Shown: piece after piece, positions 46,633 through 57,989 of the stretch | How positions within the stretch are numbered: the stretch's first letter is position 1 | How the letters are laid out: the number at the start of each line of letters is the position of its first letter | Assembly (NCBI GenBank): GCA_963682175.1 | Contig: OY821782.1 | Span: 27,735,741-27,799,740 of the forward strand | From: Triglochin maritima | Taxonomy: Eukaryota > Streptophyta > Magnoliopsida > Alismatales > Juncaginaceae | Reading direction: 5' to 3' | Length of the DNA stretch: 64,000 bases | Made by a program: the position numbers and the translations under genes | The notes under the pieces: generated by a model | Database searches by the model: none | What the model was told of the DNA's origin: nothing | What the model saw: the letters and a program-made list of their open reading frames with translations, nothing else

Positions 46633-49600
46633 TTCTTCATAAACCACCCTCACACTAAACCATTTGAATGGTTGAGTTTTCATATTTGTACATATTGTTA
46701 TTGATTGAAATTAAGTTTAACCGCAAGTGCACGGTAGTCGGTGAAGACGGGGCAAGTATGTCGATCCACCGGGAGGTGTGTCAGCTCTGATTTTTCGGAA
46801 ATCAAGTGGAGAATAAAGAGGAGAAGAAGTTTGATTACACTAAACTATAGGCTACACTAAACAAACAATTAACCAACAAGAAGGATAAAATCATGAAAGG
46901 AAAAATAAGCAACTAGCAAAGCAAGATTAAACTCAGTAAGGAAGACCCCCAATGGGTGGAGTGTGTGTACACATGTGATAAGGTGGTGAAGAATGCATTC
47001 AAAAAGGCACAAGTGTAGGTTGTGTATTTATGCATAGGAATTACCAAATGGTTGTGGCAAGACCTATCATCCAAATCACTAACCTATGTGATTAACATGA
47101 GCATAAAAAAGTTTGTTATTGAGAACCAAAACAAGCATGTGATGTACCTAGTGATTATGGTAGAAACCATGAAGTTAAGTATTCTCTTTTATTCAAACAA
47201 GCATACACCTACATTCATCACATAAAGCAAAAGATAGCATTCATCCCATTCTTCATAACATGTATAAACATCAACTCCACCCCCCAAAGGGGGATGAAAC
47301 TACTCACTAGCCATTAAACTAACAATTGTATTAAGAAAAAAGACATTATGCTAATTATACTAAGATAAAGAAAACAAACAAGCTAAACATGCAAGCATTA
47401 AAACAAAAACAACATTAAAACAAACTATGAAGAATTATTTTATTGACATGACTCACATTACAAGTAGCATTCTTCTCCACTTGAGTTTTGCTCCAAGGCT
47501 TACTCCAAGTAGAGAGAATGACCACGAATCTTGGCTTGCATCCAGGTCCTTCCCTCTTGTAGATCGGTCCATGAGTCTCACCGATCAATCCTTTTTCTCA
47601 CGGTTTGGTCATTTTTGTGTTTCTTCTTCTCAAACATGTTTATTCCTGAAACTTAAACATAAAACTCATTACATAGCATTGCTTAGGTTCAAAATAGAGG
47701 ATATGATACACAAATGTGTGCATGATGTGATGTCAATCAGTTGTTTAAAAAAACCTCACCACAATATTGCAGTTGTCGAATATGAACATGCAGGCACTAT
47801 GGGAGACAGGTCACTTCAGGTTTCAATATTGATTAAAGAGCACATTTGACTTGGTCAAATAAATGACCCACATGAAAATCGAAGTACTAATGCACATATT
47901 TTTCTATATTAATAAGTCTGGGGGTTTGACCACAATCTTTCCACACAAAACCCTAACTATTTATAGCCCCTCTCCCTTGTTTTGTCTCCTCCACCCACCG
48001 AAAACACACTTATCTGCCTCCACCAAACCACACTCACGTCCAAGCTGAAACCAGACACCACCCGCAGGAGGCCATCCACCAGTAGTGGACTAAAACCCAT
48101 TAGTGGCATATTCTTTGGCGCATCGGCCGCTCCATTTTCTCCTGATGGGCGAACATGTTGTTGGCGTCTCTAGAACATTTTTGTCCATTCATTTATAGAT
48201 CTAAAGTCCTCCCAGTGGTGTGGTAAGTGCATTGTTGATGCAGACTCATATTATTTATTGTAATTAATCCTTTCAATACGTAGACTACTCATGCTCAAAT
48301 CACCAATTCCAACTCAATCTAACATTTCCTTAAACTTAGAAAACACTATTTGTGTTTTTCAGGTCGCAACCACCACATCCATCCGCAAGTAGCAGAATGT
48401 CATTCGCTAGTGGCGGACGGGTCGGTGGATTTGGTCTTGTGCCTACACCTAATCCGCTAGTAGCGGGTATCAATCTGCTAGTGGCATATTGTTTAGTGTA
48501 ATGTTTGGGTTGCCCTTTTTGGATTTTAATTTCTTGCTATTTGCATTGATATTTCTTGCTATACCATGATCCTTGGGTTACTTGCCTACTTTTTCTTGCC
48601 TAGTGCATTAAAATTTTCAATTTCTTTCAAAACATTCATGTGTTTGCGAAAGAAAAAGTTTTGTGAGTTTTGCGTATGTTCAACACTTGCAAAACTGTTG
48701 AGAGGCAAAGTAAAATGGAACCTCCTAGAATCACCTTGAACATGATGCATTAGGATATCTAGTACACCAAGTTTAGGTCATATGTAGTCGTAAGGATGCA
48801 CCCTGGTTTTCCCTTGGGGAGAGAGAAATCATAGGGTTTTAGTACTCAAACAATTAAAGAAGTTCACCCTGAACCTGGTGAGTCGAAGGAATTTGTACCT
48901 GTTATTATAAGGAAGTTTCTTGAAGTTAGGGACCCTTAAACTCCTGTTGTGAAACCTTAACTGTAGAGATTTGGGTTCATATGTAGAGTATGGGATTCTC
49001 TCTTCTCGCACGTCTCTTATCACTCGGGGAATTAGGTCTGAGGGGACCGAGTACTCGGTACTTATGCGTCATCTGAATTGAGATGCACCGACCGAACTCC
49101 TGCGACACGGGTGGTAGGGTTCACCAAAGGTGGAGATTTGGGGGAAGGTGTACATGATAGTGTAAGTCCTCATAGGAAATGATGCATAAAACCAGACCCC
49201 GGGAGAATTAAACACCAACCAGTTTTAATTCCTTGCTCTCTAAAGAGGAAAAAAGGAAAATAGAGGAAGAAAGAGAAAAAATACAAATAAGAACCTTAAT
49301 GGACTTTACACAATATATCATTTTAGGATATTATGGTTGCCCATATCTTTTACTTAAGTTCTTAATTAACTACATGTATGGTTCTCAGTGCTAGGTGTGT
49401 GGACGAGATACATAAATAGAATCAGTCCGTAGGATTAGCTTGTCCAATGATCGACAAAAGTAAGTTCATTAAGTCGTGTTGCTAGGATGAATAACGCGTA
49501 AATATTTGGATTTTGTGGTACATCCACTGAAAACCCTCAGGAGACACCACTCTTCCTTGGAGACAATGAGGTTTAATGTCTTGTTGAGTGTGCTAAGTGC

Positions 49601-49698
49601 AAGCGTAATTCCTATGAAAGTGAGTTAGGATTTCCCTTTTCGTATTTTCACTTTCTTTGTTTTGCTTGGGACTTGCAAAAGGTAATTGTTGGGGCATT
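46633..49698 (+). other. Element K 3' region, interrupted by J
   Basis: 46633-46701 and 47745-49698. Palindrome clusters occur at 48073-48110, 48379-48420 and 48450-48490. The conserved Athila 3' module starts at about 48560, with its hairpin near 49580 and a weak polypurine tract at 49688-49698. No convincing gene. Confidence 0.75.
46702..47739 (-). repeat. J: Athila solo LTR without a promoter
   Basis: On the minus strand it starts TGATTGACATCACATCATGC at 47739 and ends CTTAATTTCAATCA at 46702. The flanks GTTAT (46697-46701) and GTTGT (47740-47744) form a one-mismatch duplication. Compared with LTR D, about 400 bp including the palindromes, USE-like box and TATA is missing near 47520. Confidence 0.85.
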
Positions 49699-51200
49699 TT
49701 ATTAGTAGCATCATACATTGCATACATGCTATATATCCTTTATTTTACCCCAATTTTGTGTTTCTCGAAATTTTTTATGTGTTTCTGGTTTTAGGTAATA
49801 AAGAAGAGAAAGGAAGAGAAAACAACTGAATTGAAAAAAGAAAGGACCTTATTGAAGCATTTTGGACATGTTTGTCATGCTCAAGGACTCATCTGCAACA
49901 GAGGAAGGACCCAGATGACCCCGAAGGGACCTGAATGAAAATAAAACATTTTTGATGCAAAAATCGCTCAATATCGTGATCTTGAAGAGTATTTGGGAAA
50001 TTAAGGCCAAATGGGCTCGAACCAACAGAGCTGGAGTGCACCCCACGTGTGAAATGAAAAACTTAAGTTGTTGAAAAAATCATGGTGGATCTGACACAAA
50101 TCATCCGCCAGTGGCTGATGATGATTAATTTGGTTCAACCCACCCCAACTTCTCCCGTGGCTCAAACCTGCTTAATTTGGTGCACCAGATCATAGAGAAA
50201 TTGATTACAGTCGTCAGATTGCTTCCAGATTAAAATACACCTATCTTTCTTCTATAAATAGTAATGTTTCTCCTACCTTTAGCTCTTCTCCACCTTCCTC
50301 TATTAGAATAGGTTTAGTTTACCCAATTTGGCAGCAAAGGAATGTTGGTGAATGAAGGTTGCAATCTCACTCTTTGATTAATCTAATGTTAGATTTGAAT
50401 TCCTCTCTTCTTTAGCTTTCTTTCTATTCAAGTATTTTTACATTTGGTTGGTTCATTTGGTTTGCTATTCTTGCAATGTTTAGTGTAGATTTCTTGCTTT
50501 CCATGGTTATTGTTATGAGTAGAGAGTAGATTCACCGTATTTGGGGTTAATGTGATGTAAATTGTGTTGTGTGGTGATGGGTTCTTCTTATTTGTGTAAT
50601 TTTCACGTGCTTAACGTAGATATAGAGTTTATATTGGTGCTTGGAAAGGTTTATCTTTGTATCGAATTGACGTGAAATGTATGGATCTATGTTTTGTTCA
50701 CATTCACATGAATTATTTAGGTTGTAGGTAGGATTAATTGATGTTCTAATGGCCACACAATGTACTTATTGTGAAATCAACCTAAATTTTAGGTTGCATG
50801 CTTAGGTGAAATATGCATGCTTGATAATCTAAAATCAACCTAAACTTTATGTGAAATATGCATGTTCATGGTTTCCATGTAGTGTTGTGTGTCCTCAACT
50901 TAGATTCCGCACTACCATCTACTTATGACACACACACTACACTTGTGTCTTACTGCATTGAACACCCACTCACACACACACCCCTCTACACTCCACCACT
51001 CCAAGGGGTTTTAGTTATCTTGTTGATTCATTCCTAGTAGTTTAGTTAGTTTAGCATAATCCTCTCCGTATCCTTTTTTCTCCCATTTGAGTATGGTGGG
51101 AACGACGACACACAACTCCTCATGGTACGACGTGTACTTGCTGCGTACATCTTCACTGACGCCATGTACTTGCAGTTTTGAGCTGATAAAATATCAATCA
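49699..51200 (+). repeat. Element K 3' LTR (1502 bp)
   Basis: It starts TTATTAGTAGCATC (TG mutated to TT) after a G-rich run and ends GATAAAATATCAATCA. TATAAATA is at 50253-50260 and TCATCCGCCAGTGGCTGATG at 50101-50120, 132 bp upstream. Confidence 0.87.
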
Positions 51201-52910
51201 CACTTTACTATATCGGAAAAGATACTAATCAAACACCTTTGAAATGTCGTAGATGCATTAAATAACCCTAAGGGCATACGACGCTAAGCGAGCGTCCCAA
51301 AGGGACATGTAAATGTGGTTTTCTCTTGATCCTCGGGGGTGATGGGAATTTAGTTGTACGTGGAGTATCCATCGAGAAAACAATAGTACTCATGTCTGAC
51401 CCACCTTTCCAACATTTGATCAATGAATGGCAATGGGAAATGATCTTTCTGTGTTGCCATATTAAGCTTACGATTATCAACGCAATCGCCAGTCATTCTG
51501 CAGGGTGTTGGTAAAAGCTCATTATGTTCATTCTCAACAATCATCATGTCTGACTTCTTAGGAATCACATAGAAAGGACTCACCCAGGAACTATCATAAA
51601 TGGGATATATTATACCATGATCCAAGCACTTAAGAACCACCTTTCAGACAACTTCTTTCTTTACAGGATTCAACATTTGTTGTAGGTCCCGACGGGGCCT
51701 AGAATTCTCTTCCATGTGGATCCGATACTGGACAATACTAGGGTTGATTCCATTAATATTCTTCAAGAACCACCCAATATTCTCCTTCTGTTCCAGGAGC
51801 AACTTCTTAAGGACAGCTTCTTATTCTTTTGCAATATCAGAAGAGATAATGAGTGGCAAGGTCTCATTATCCCCCAAGAAGATGTATTTGAGGTTATCAG
51901 GGAGAAGTTGAAGCTCGACCGTAGGTCGATGATTGTTGGATTCTAGACTAAGCTCAAGTGGCGCAAAGGCTAAGGAGTAAGAAGAGCAAGCACCCAGATG
52001 TGTGCCTCCTCATTAAAAGGCTTAGAGGTAGATTCCTCAAGATCATCTTCACTCGCAACATGGTCATCAAGGACCTTAATAATATGTCGATGAGTCTCAA
52101 ACATGCCCATTGATTCAATTTCATTCTTGTCCTGAATGAGATTGGCGTCAACGGGATTGTGGAAGGAACCGGGTGGCTTACCAAGAGTAAAGATGTTGAA
52201 ATCTGTCATGAGGATTCGAAAGGACAACCTCAATAAGCCATTGCAACAATTGATTAAAGCAGTAAATGTCGTGAGGAATGGCTCCCTAGCATCACTGGAA
52301 TTTCTCCTTGTGATTTTGACATAGGTTAAGTGTCTAAGACGATGAAATAACTGGGAATACGAACTTACCCACTTTAATAAGAACACGCTCCACACTCCCA
52401 CGTGGAATTTTGACAGCTCTGTTAGCCAACTGGAAGGTAGTCCAAGTAGGCTTAACATTGCATATTCTGAGGTTAACATACACATAGTAAGGTAGAAGGT
52501 TTACTGATGCTCCCAAATCCAGCAAACCTCGATAGATAATCACATCACTGATTACACATGAAATAGTAGGACAACCGGGGTCCTTTTTGGGGACATTTGT
52601 TCTCCTCTTTTGGGTACAAAGATCCTTAAGGAACTTGACGTATGGTGATATTTGCTGAACAACGTCCGACAATGGAATATTCACCTTGACCTGTCTATGT
52701 ACTTCAACAATTTTGTCTCACTGCTCATCGCGTTTCTTTGCCAACCTATGTAGGAAAGGTTCCTTGGGGACAAAGTCATCGACAACGGGAGTCTCAGGAA
52801 TGGTTTCCTGGCAAGACTCGTAACCCTCCTTGGGAGAGTCACACATAAGGTCAACCATAGACATTTCCACATTGTTGTCCACAATCCTTCACGATCTCAA
52901 GGTATGGGAA
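51201..52910 (-). pseudogene. pol: Element L pol (protease to mid-RT), truncated
   Basis: On the minus strand: VNIPLSDVVQQI-like (52684), protease LLDLGASVNLLPYYVYVNL (about 52500), the acidic linker (52100-51970), [21 protein letters not shown] (51630) and [25 protein letters not shown] (about 51440-51370). The frame is lost into K's LTR at 51201, near the IFSD motif, before the catalytic FMDD. Frameshifts and stops throughout. Confidence 0.88.
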
Positions 52911-53463
52911 ACATTTACATGTTGGGAAGGGCTATCTTCAACCTATTTTGCCTGGCCTGAGCAGGTTACCCCGAGGGTTCATCCCATGCTTAAACTGACG
53001 CGTTCTTGGGTGCAAGCATGTTTGTGTGATCTGTGTGAACATTTGAAGGGTCTTCTCTAATGGCAAAACCTTGGGTCAAACAACTACTAGGGTGGAGTCT
53101 CACTAAAATAACCCAATGATGAGGCTTGACGAGTTTGGTGAGTATGGGGCTGAGACCTCCGATGTAGGGGTTGGTAGATCGCCGATGGGTGTGGAGGGTG
53201 ATAAGGTGGGGGTTTAGGTTGAGCGTGTGAGCTCGGACCGTGGGCCTCGCTAGGCCCTAAGAGAAGTTAGGGTGGTTTCGTCATCTCTAGTTGTAGGAGT
53301 GACTCTATAGGTCATTACAAAACTACTATTGATACATCGCATTCGCATGCTCAGTATCGCTTGGAGCATAAGCATATTCCAAGTCATTATGTCCCGTAAG
53401 TCCACACCTGCTACAACCGGGAGTAGCGACCTGAGCTACTCGAGCTCGGCCCAACTTTAAACT
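52911..53463 (-). pseudogene. gag: Element L gag, C-terminal half
   Basis: A zinc knuckle CSRCGLTGHNDLEY at about 53415-53375 (the final Cys of CX2CX4HX4C changed to Tyr), then EHANAMYQ, then SHSYN and [13 protein letters not shown] sequence to about 53180, then the proline/serine-rich tail. Separated from its N-terminal half by the LINE at 53464. Confidence 0.8.
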
Positions 53464-54630
53464 TTTTTTGCACAGAAAAAAGGTAGTTTGCCTCCAATTT
53501 TTTATTGATTTTTTAAAGGTTACATACTTTGTAGTATATACATACAGCAAAAATAACAAAAACTAAAGAAAAGCCAACAACTGTAAGTAAGCAAGGAAAC
53601 GAGGCGAAGAAATGCCCAGCTAGTGCAACCAAGTACCGGCTGATTACCACCCTACGACCCTATATAGAGCATTGGCCGAGCACTTGGTTCACTAGTATAA
53701 TAAGATTATGAGGGAAGTCAGCCTTGTGGAGTGTCACGCTATGACCAATCACTCTCGAAGAGGGAGAATTCTAACGTTTAAGTAGCTTTGTTTACCCGTG
53801 GTCCCCGAATCCGCTTGGTCGGTGAGATTATCATGCAAACATCTCTATAACCTCTTATATTGCCCCTCGAAGGTTCTACAGTTCTGTTCTGCCCAAAGTT
53901 CATGTATCGTTGTTGGAAAGGTAATTTTCGTCCAGGCCTTCATGACCTTCGTTTGGTTGGCTAATTCATGTTCAATGCACTCTATCTCTCCTAGTATTGT
54001 GACGTCACAATTTGTTGTGAGGTGCAACTTGGAATATATTTCCACCCAAAGACGTCAAGAAAATTGCAGCCCAAGAGCACATAATTATTCGTCCCTTCTT
54101 CCTGTTCCCAATGGGGGCAAACCAGATGTCTCGTGACTCGCATGTTGAGTTTCTTCATTAAGTCATGGGTGAGAAGCCTCCCACGGACAACCTTCCAAAG
54201 GGTCATTGCGTGCTTCGGAATGCAATCCTTGTGCCACACAAATTTGTGCCAAATGATCGGAGTGGAAGGAGCAGATACGAGTGCCCAATCATGGCGCATC
54301 GAAAGCTTCTGCCCAGCAATGCCTCCTTCCCAGCTCAGAACGTCAGGAACCTCACTAAGGTTGATGGCTTCGATTCGTGGCCAGTCGCACCATCTGCAAA
54401 GAGCATGGTAAAGGAAGAGCCCATCGCCCGTCACGGATAAAATAAGATACTCGCGTGTCTAGAGGATAGCCACCCTTCTCCAGCCGAAGTCGGTCACAAA
54501 AGTCTTTATAGATAAGTGGACGTCCTAGCCAAGGATATTTATAAAAGTGCATTAAGGTAACACAACCAATTTAATAATCGAACTTCGTGCAAGCAATCTC
54601 ACAGACTTAGAGAATACCCTGGCAAGCCTA
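53464..54630 (-). mobile_element. 5'-truncated L1-type LINE in L's gag, with 11-bp TSD
   Basis: The direct repeat AACTTTAAACT at 53453-53463 and 54631-54641 brackets the insert exactly. The minus-strand 3' end borders a short A run (T7 on the plus strand at 53463-53469). The body encodes the end of a LINE ORF2 and is truncated at the 5' side, the usual result of target-primed reverse transcription. Confidence 0.88.
53800..54560 (-). pseudogene. LINE ORF2 C-terminal region with zf-RVT-like domain
   Basis: Frames read PWLGRPLIYKDFCDRLRLEK (54530), then IWHKFVWHKDCIPKHAMTLW, VVRGRLLTHDLMKKL and HLVCPHWEQEEGTNNYVLLG (54280-54070). This is the cysteine/histidine-rich region that follows reverse transcriptase in plant L1-type LINEs. 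One frameshift and some stops. Confidence 0.85.
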
Positions 54631-55480
54631 AACTTTAAACTCTCTATCCTACACATGAAAGCATTCATTTTGGCATCAGACGCGATAGTTGACTTGACTT
54701 GGTATGATCTAGATCGACCAGAAGACTTAGTGATCGGTGGTTCTCTCATGGTGTCTCACTCAATGGTGTATTAAACCATTAATTCAAAGGTATCAAGGCC
54801 TCATTAATGGGTTTCATTTGGAAATCACCCTGGCACATCAACTCCAACAATGTGCGGGTGTTGTAGTTGAGGCCCTAAAAAACAATTTGGCACAACTTCC
54901 ATAACTCAAGTCAATATATAAGGGAACTGCAAAAGAAGAATTTTGAACCTCTGAAAGAAAGCATGAAACAATTCGGTCTCAGAGTAATACATTTGATGTA
55001 TCTGATGCCGTAATTGTTGAGTGTTCCTTTAGGGGAAGAATCTCTTCAAAAAGACTGTCACAATGTCATTCCAAAACCGAATCGAGTTTGTCGGGAGGCC
55101 GTAGAACCATTTCTTAGAATTATCCTTCAATACGAAAGAAATCATCCTCAACTAGACAGAATCCTTGTCAAGATGTTAACAGGATGGGTCAATCCTATCG
55201 AGCTAAGGGTGGTGTTGCTCCCATAACTCAATCCCGACCAGGACCCTCTTCCTCACGAATCGTCAGAGGAGGAGATGGTCTACGTTGTGGTGGGAGTGGA
55301 CCTAGGAACTCCATGTATGGAACCCAATCTCCCCCACCTCCAAGTGACGATGTGGACTTTTGCTCCAAAAGAGCTCGAGGCAGAGGGGGACACTCACCTA
55401 GACTATCCATCTCAACAAAAGGATCAACTCTCTCAAGCCGAGCACCCTCACCAAGACGAGTCCAACCTGCATAAAACTGC
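54631..55480 (-). pseudogene. gag: Element L gag, N-terminal half
   Basis: From 55410: MDSLGECPPLPRALLEQKST, then DWVPYMEFLGPLPPQRRPSP as in F; then after breaks LRMISFVLKDNSKKWFYGLP (about 55130) and MREPPITKSSGRSRSYQVKS with KMNAFMCRIESLKF (54749-54630). Part of the gag domain is deleted or frameshifted. Confidence 0.8.
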
Positions 55481-56284
55481 TAGACTCGACAACAATACAC
55501 AATAAAAGGAAGACTATAATGCAAAATTGGGATGAGGAGAAGACTCAAAAGAGAAGGGAAGAATCACTAGAGCTAGCATAGGTAAGGGTGAGAGTGGAAC
55601 CTTAATCTAGCAAACACACCTCAAACACACTTAGGTTGGTTATGGGTCCTTAGACTAGACGACGCCTAACCACGACTCTCTACACTTCCAAATACCCCAC
55701 CTCCCTCGACCGAAGGTCACAAAGATGTCTTGAGAGAGTCCAGACATGGAGGTTCCAAAAATCCCAAATAGCTAAGAAAACAACAATGTTCAAGCTATGA
55801 CGTCAAGAATGGGTTAATCTCCTAAGTGTGTTGAATCCTAGGGGTCAATGTCTACTTGATTTTAGATTAAGGCTTTTGATTAGAGTGATTTTGAAGGAAA
55901 AAGAATGGGCGATAAAATCCCCCACCTTATCTTGTATGGGACAACCCCCTTAGTAGCATTTTGAGTCTTAAATCTAATAATAAACTATTCTGACAAATGC
56001 TCATCTCACACTTGTCCCGATGTACCTTACAAACTAATGTATGCTTTAACAATGCATGTAGAAGAGAAGAGTGCACATACCTTCCGCCAACAATTGACGG
56101 CAAAAAATGTAAAGAAAAGAAAAAGGTGAATGCGTTCAAGGTCCGCCACTGACGGATTAAAATCCACTACTGGCGGATGAAATTGCTACTCTAGTGTTGT
56201 GGTTTTTCCTGAGTGCTCCCCTTGTCATTTGTATCCCTTGTGCACCCTAATCCCCAACATCCCCTCCCAAACAAAAATAGAAAT
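55481..56284 (-). other. Element L leader (PBS deleted)
   Basis: The shared Athila leader module lies at 55610-55930. Paired palindromes at 56141-56180 (GTCCGCCACTGACGGATT; ATCCACTACTGGCGGAT) echo those of this family's LTRs. No PBS is found; the LTR end and PBS are missing. Confidence 0.72.
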
Positions 56285-57439
56285 AAACAAAAACCCATCG
56301 AAATGGTAAACTATTCCCATTGGAGGTGGAGAATGTGTGCAACAATAATAGTGACATGTGTATGTATAATTGCGCTCTCATGACATGAATTAATATGAAC
56401 ATTTATAATGGACATTATCCTAAATGTGTTTCCACATGGATTAAGATTTATCACCATCATTAAAACATACAAAACACTACTTAAGTTAAGGGGAAAGATA
56501 ACCACATGCTCACATGTCAAAATGACTATGAAAGACCACACACAAATCTAACAACATTCACACTTCACATCATTCTCCACCCCCCAATGGGGATGGATTA
56601 CTCACTTATCATATCCATAACAAAGAAAAGAACAAAAGAAAAACAACACATGAACAAGTAAAGGAAACTAAATATAACCAAAACAATGGAATAAAAAGTG
56701 CATGACATGAAAATGAGAACATAAAGAACATGAAACTAAAACTTGATTAGGAAAGAGGGATTGCAAAATGGTGTTTCTCTTCTCCTCCACTACACTACTA
56801 AGAAATAAATAAAACCTACTACTAAGCAAGAAATAAAACCTATTCTAATGCGGGAGAAGAAGGGACATCAAGGGAAGAAAAAGGATTACAAGTGTATATA
56901 TAGAACATTAGAGGGTCAGGATTAATCTAGGTGCAATCGAACGACTGAAAATCAGATCTATATGTCGAGTAGTGCTTTGACCCGATAACCCGACACATGA
57001 GATAAATTGGGTGTCAAACATATCCGGATGATCTGCTAGTAGTGGGATTTAGATCCGCCAATGTTGGATCTTTTGGGTCCAATCCGCGCCAATTTCACCA
57101 CAAGCTTCAGTTGACCAATTTAACACTTGGGGTGCATCCAGAGTTGTTGGTTCAAGCCCATTTTTTCTTAATTGTTGAATTACTCCTCAGGTTCAGGAGA
57201 TTATGAACTTTTCCAACCAACGTATTTTTCTTTATACTTAGGTCCCTCCGAGTTTTCACTTCGGTCCCTCCTAATTTTCAGTCTCATCGTTGAGCATTAG
57301 AAATAGGTCCAAAAACCTTCCAAATTAGTCCATATTACCTAAACCTCGAAATACATCAAACAAACACTCGAGTAGCACATAATTGGGGTAAAATAAAGGA
57401 TATATAGCATGAATGCAATGTATGATATGCTACTTATCA
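56285..57439 (-). repeat. M: element L 5' LTR, 3'-truncated
   Basis: On the minus strand it starts TGATAAGTAGCATATCATAC at 57439. TATA (56902-56895) and palindromes (57024-57070) are present. The U5 end, with the conserved end box, is missing below about 56285. Confidence 0.85.
56895..57070 (-). promoter_or_regulatory. LTR M promoter: palindromes and TATA
   Basis: TATATATA on the minus strand at 56902-56895 and the degenerate pair GATGATCTGCTAGTAGTGGG / GATCCGCCAATGTTGGATC at 57027-57070, about 121 bp upstream. Confidence 0.6.
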
Positions 57440-57547
57440 ACATGCCACACAAATCTATGGGTGCACTTCACATATGCACCAAGATTTCTTTTGCAAAATC
57501 CCAACCCGTCATTTAGATCCTTATAAGGAGGCATGAGAAGGAGCCTT
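57440..57547. other. Unidentified spacer
   Basis: The first five bases are L's target duplication. The rest has no recognisable feature. Confidence 0.4.
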
Positions 57548-57981
57548 GAGTTTCTAACTCTCTCTAAAGGGTGGGGGTGACGGATTTAGGGTGATGAGAA
57601 GAAGAATGATGTTATTATTTTAATTTCGTGTTAGTATATTTTGATTTTACTTGAGTTTATGTTGAATCATTTATCATGTAATGCTTCATAACTAATGTGA
57701 TTTATTATAAGTTTCAGATTTCTCTAAACAAAACCCGACATCTAAACCTCCACCCGCTGGACTCTCATCTATCTTTGCTTTATTTTTAATTTGTTTTTGT
57801 TGTTCTTGCTTTAGAAATTAATTAAAAACCAAAAATCTCAAACCAAACTTATTTCTCTCTCTTTCTTTCCTTAATCGAAAATCACAAAAAATAACAATGT
57901 CTCTCCCTCCTTGTGTTCGACCCGTACTTGCCACGTCTTCATTGATGCCGTGCACTTGCGGTATAAATAAAATTCTCATCA
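57548..57981 (+). repeat. C-type Athila LTR fragment (3' 434 bp)
   Basis: It parallels 13882-14311 of element C almost base for base, including the final ATTCTCATCA. No PBS follows, so it is a truncated 3' or solo LTR. No TATA, because the U3 part is missing. Confidence 0.9.
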
Positions 57982-57989
57982 ATTAGGAT

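Larger units (their letters stand above)
44466..51200 (+). mobile_element. Element K: 5'-truncated Athila element inside L
   Basis: It starts abruptly in gag at about 44466 and runs through a deleted pol (to about 46632), the 3' region (split by solo LTR J) and a 3' LTR (49699-51200). It cuts L's RT at 51201. Its missing 5' end and the missing half of L are best explained by one later deletion. Confidence 0.8.
42093..57439 (-). mobile_element. Element L: Athila element with nested K, CACTA-type and LINE insertions
   Basis: On the minus strand: 5' LTR M (57439 to about 56285), leader, gag (with a LINE insertion), pol to mid-RT at 51201, then K (51200-44466), then the 3' LTR (44465-42093, with a CACTA-type insertion). 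Flanks ACCTG (42088-42092) and ACATG (57440-57444) form a one-mismatch target duplication. The rest of L's pol, its 3' region and part of its 3' LTR U3 were lost together with K's 5' end. Confidence 0.82.

Noticed and set aside
49880..51100. Short frames and CA-rich microsatellite-like runs in K's LTR
   Set aside because: Simple-sequence runs (CACACA near 50970) and chance frames inside an LTR; nothing gene-like.
44489..53320. Apparent 0.28-kb terminal inverted repeats (TGTAAC… at 44489, …TTACA at 53320) suggesting a large Mutator-like element
   Set aside because: Both copies translate as the same Athila gag segment (SHSYN, NHPNFSW). They are simply the gags of K (plus) and L (minus) in opposite orientation.
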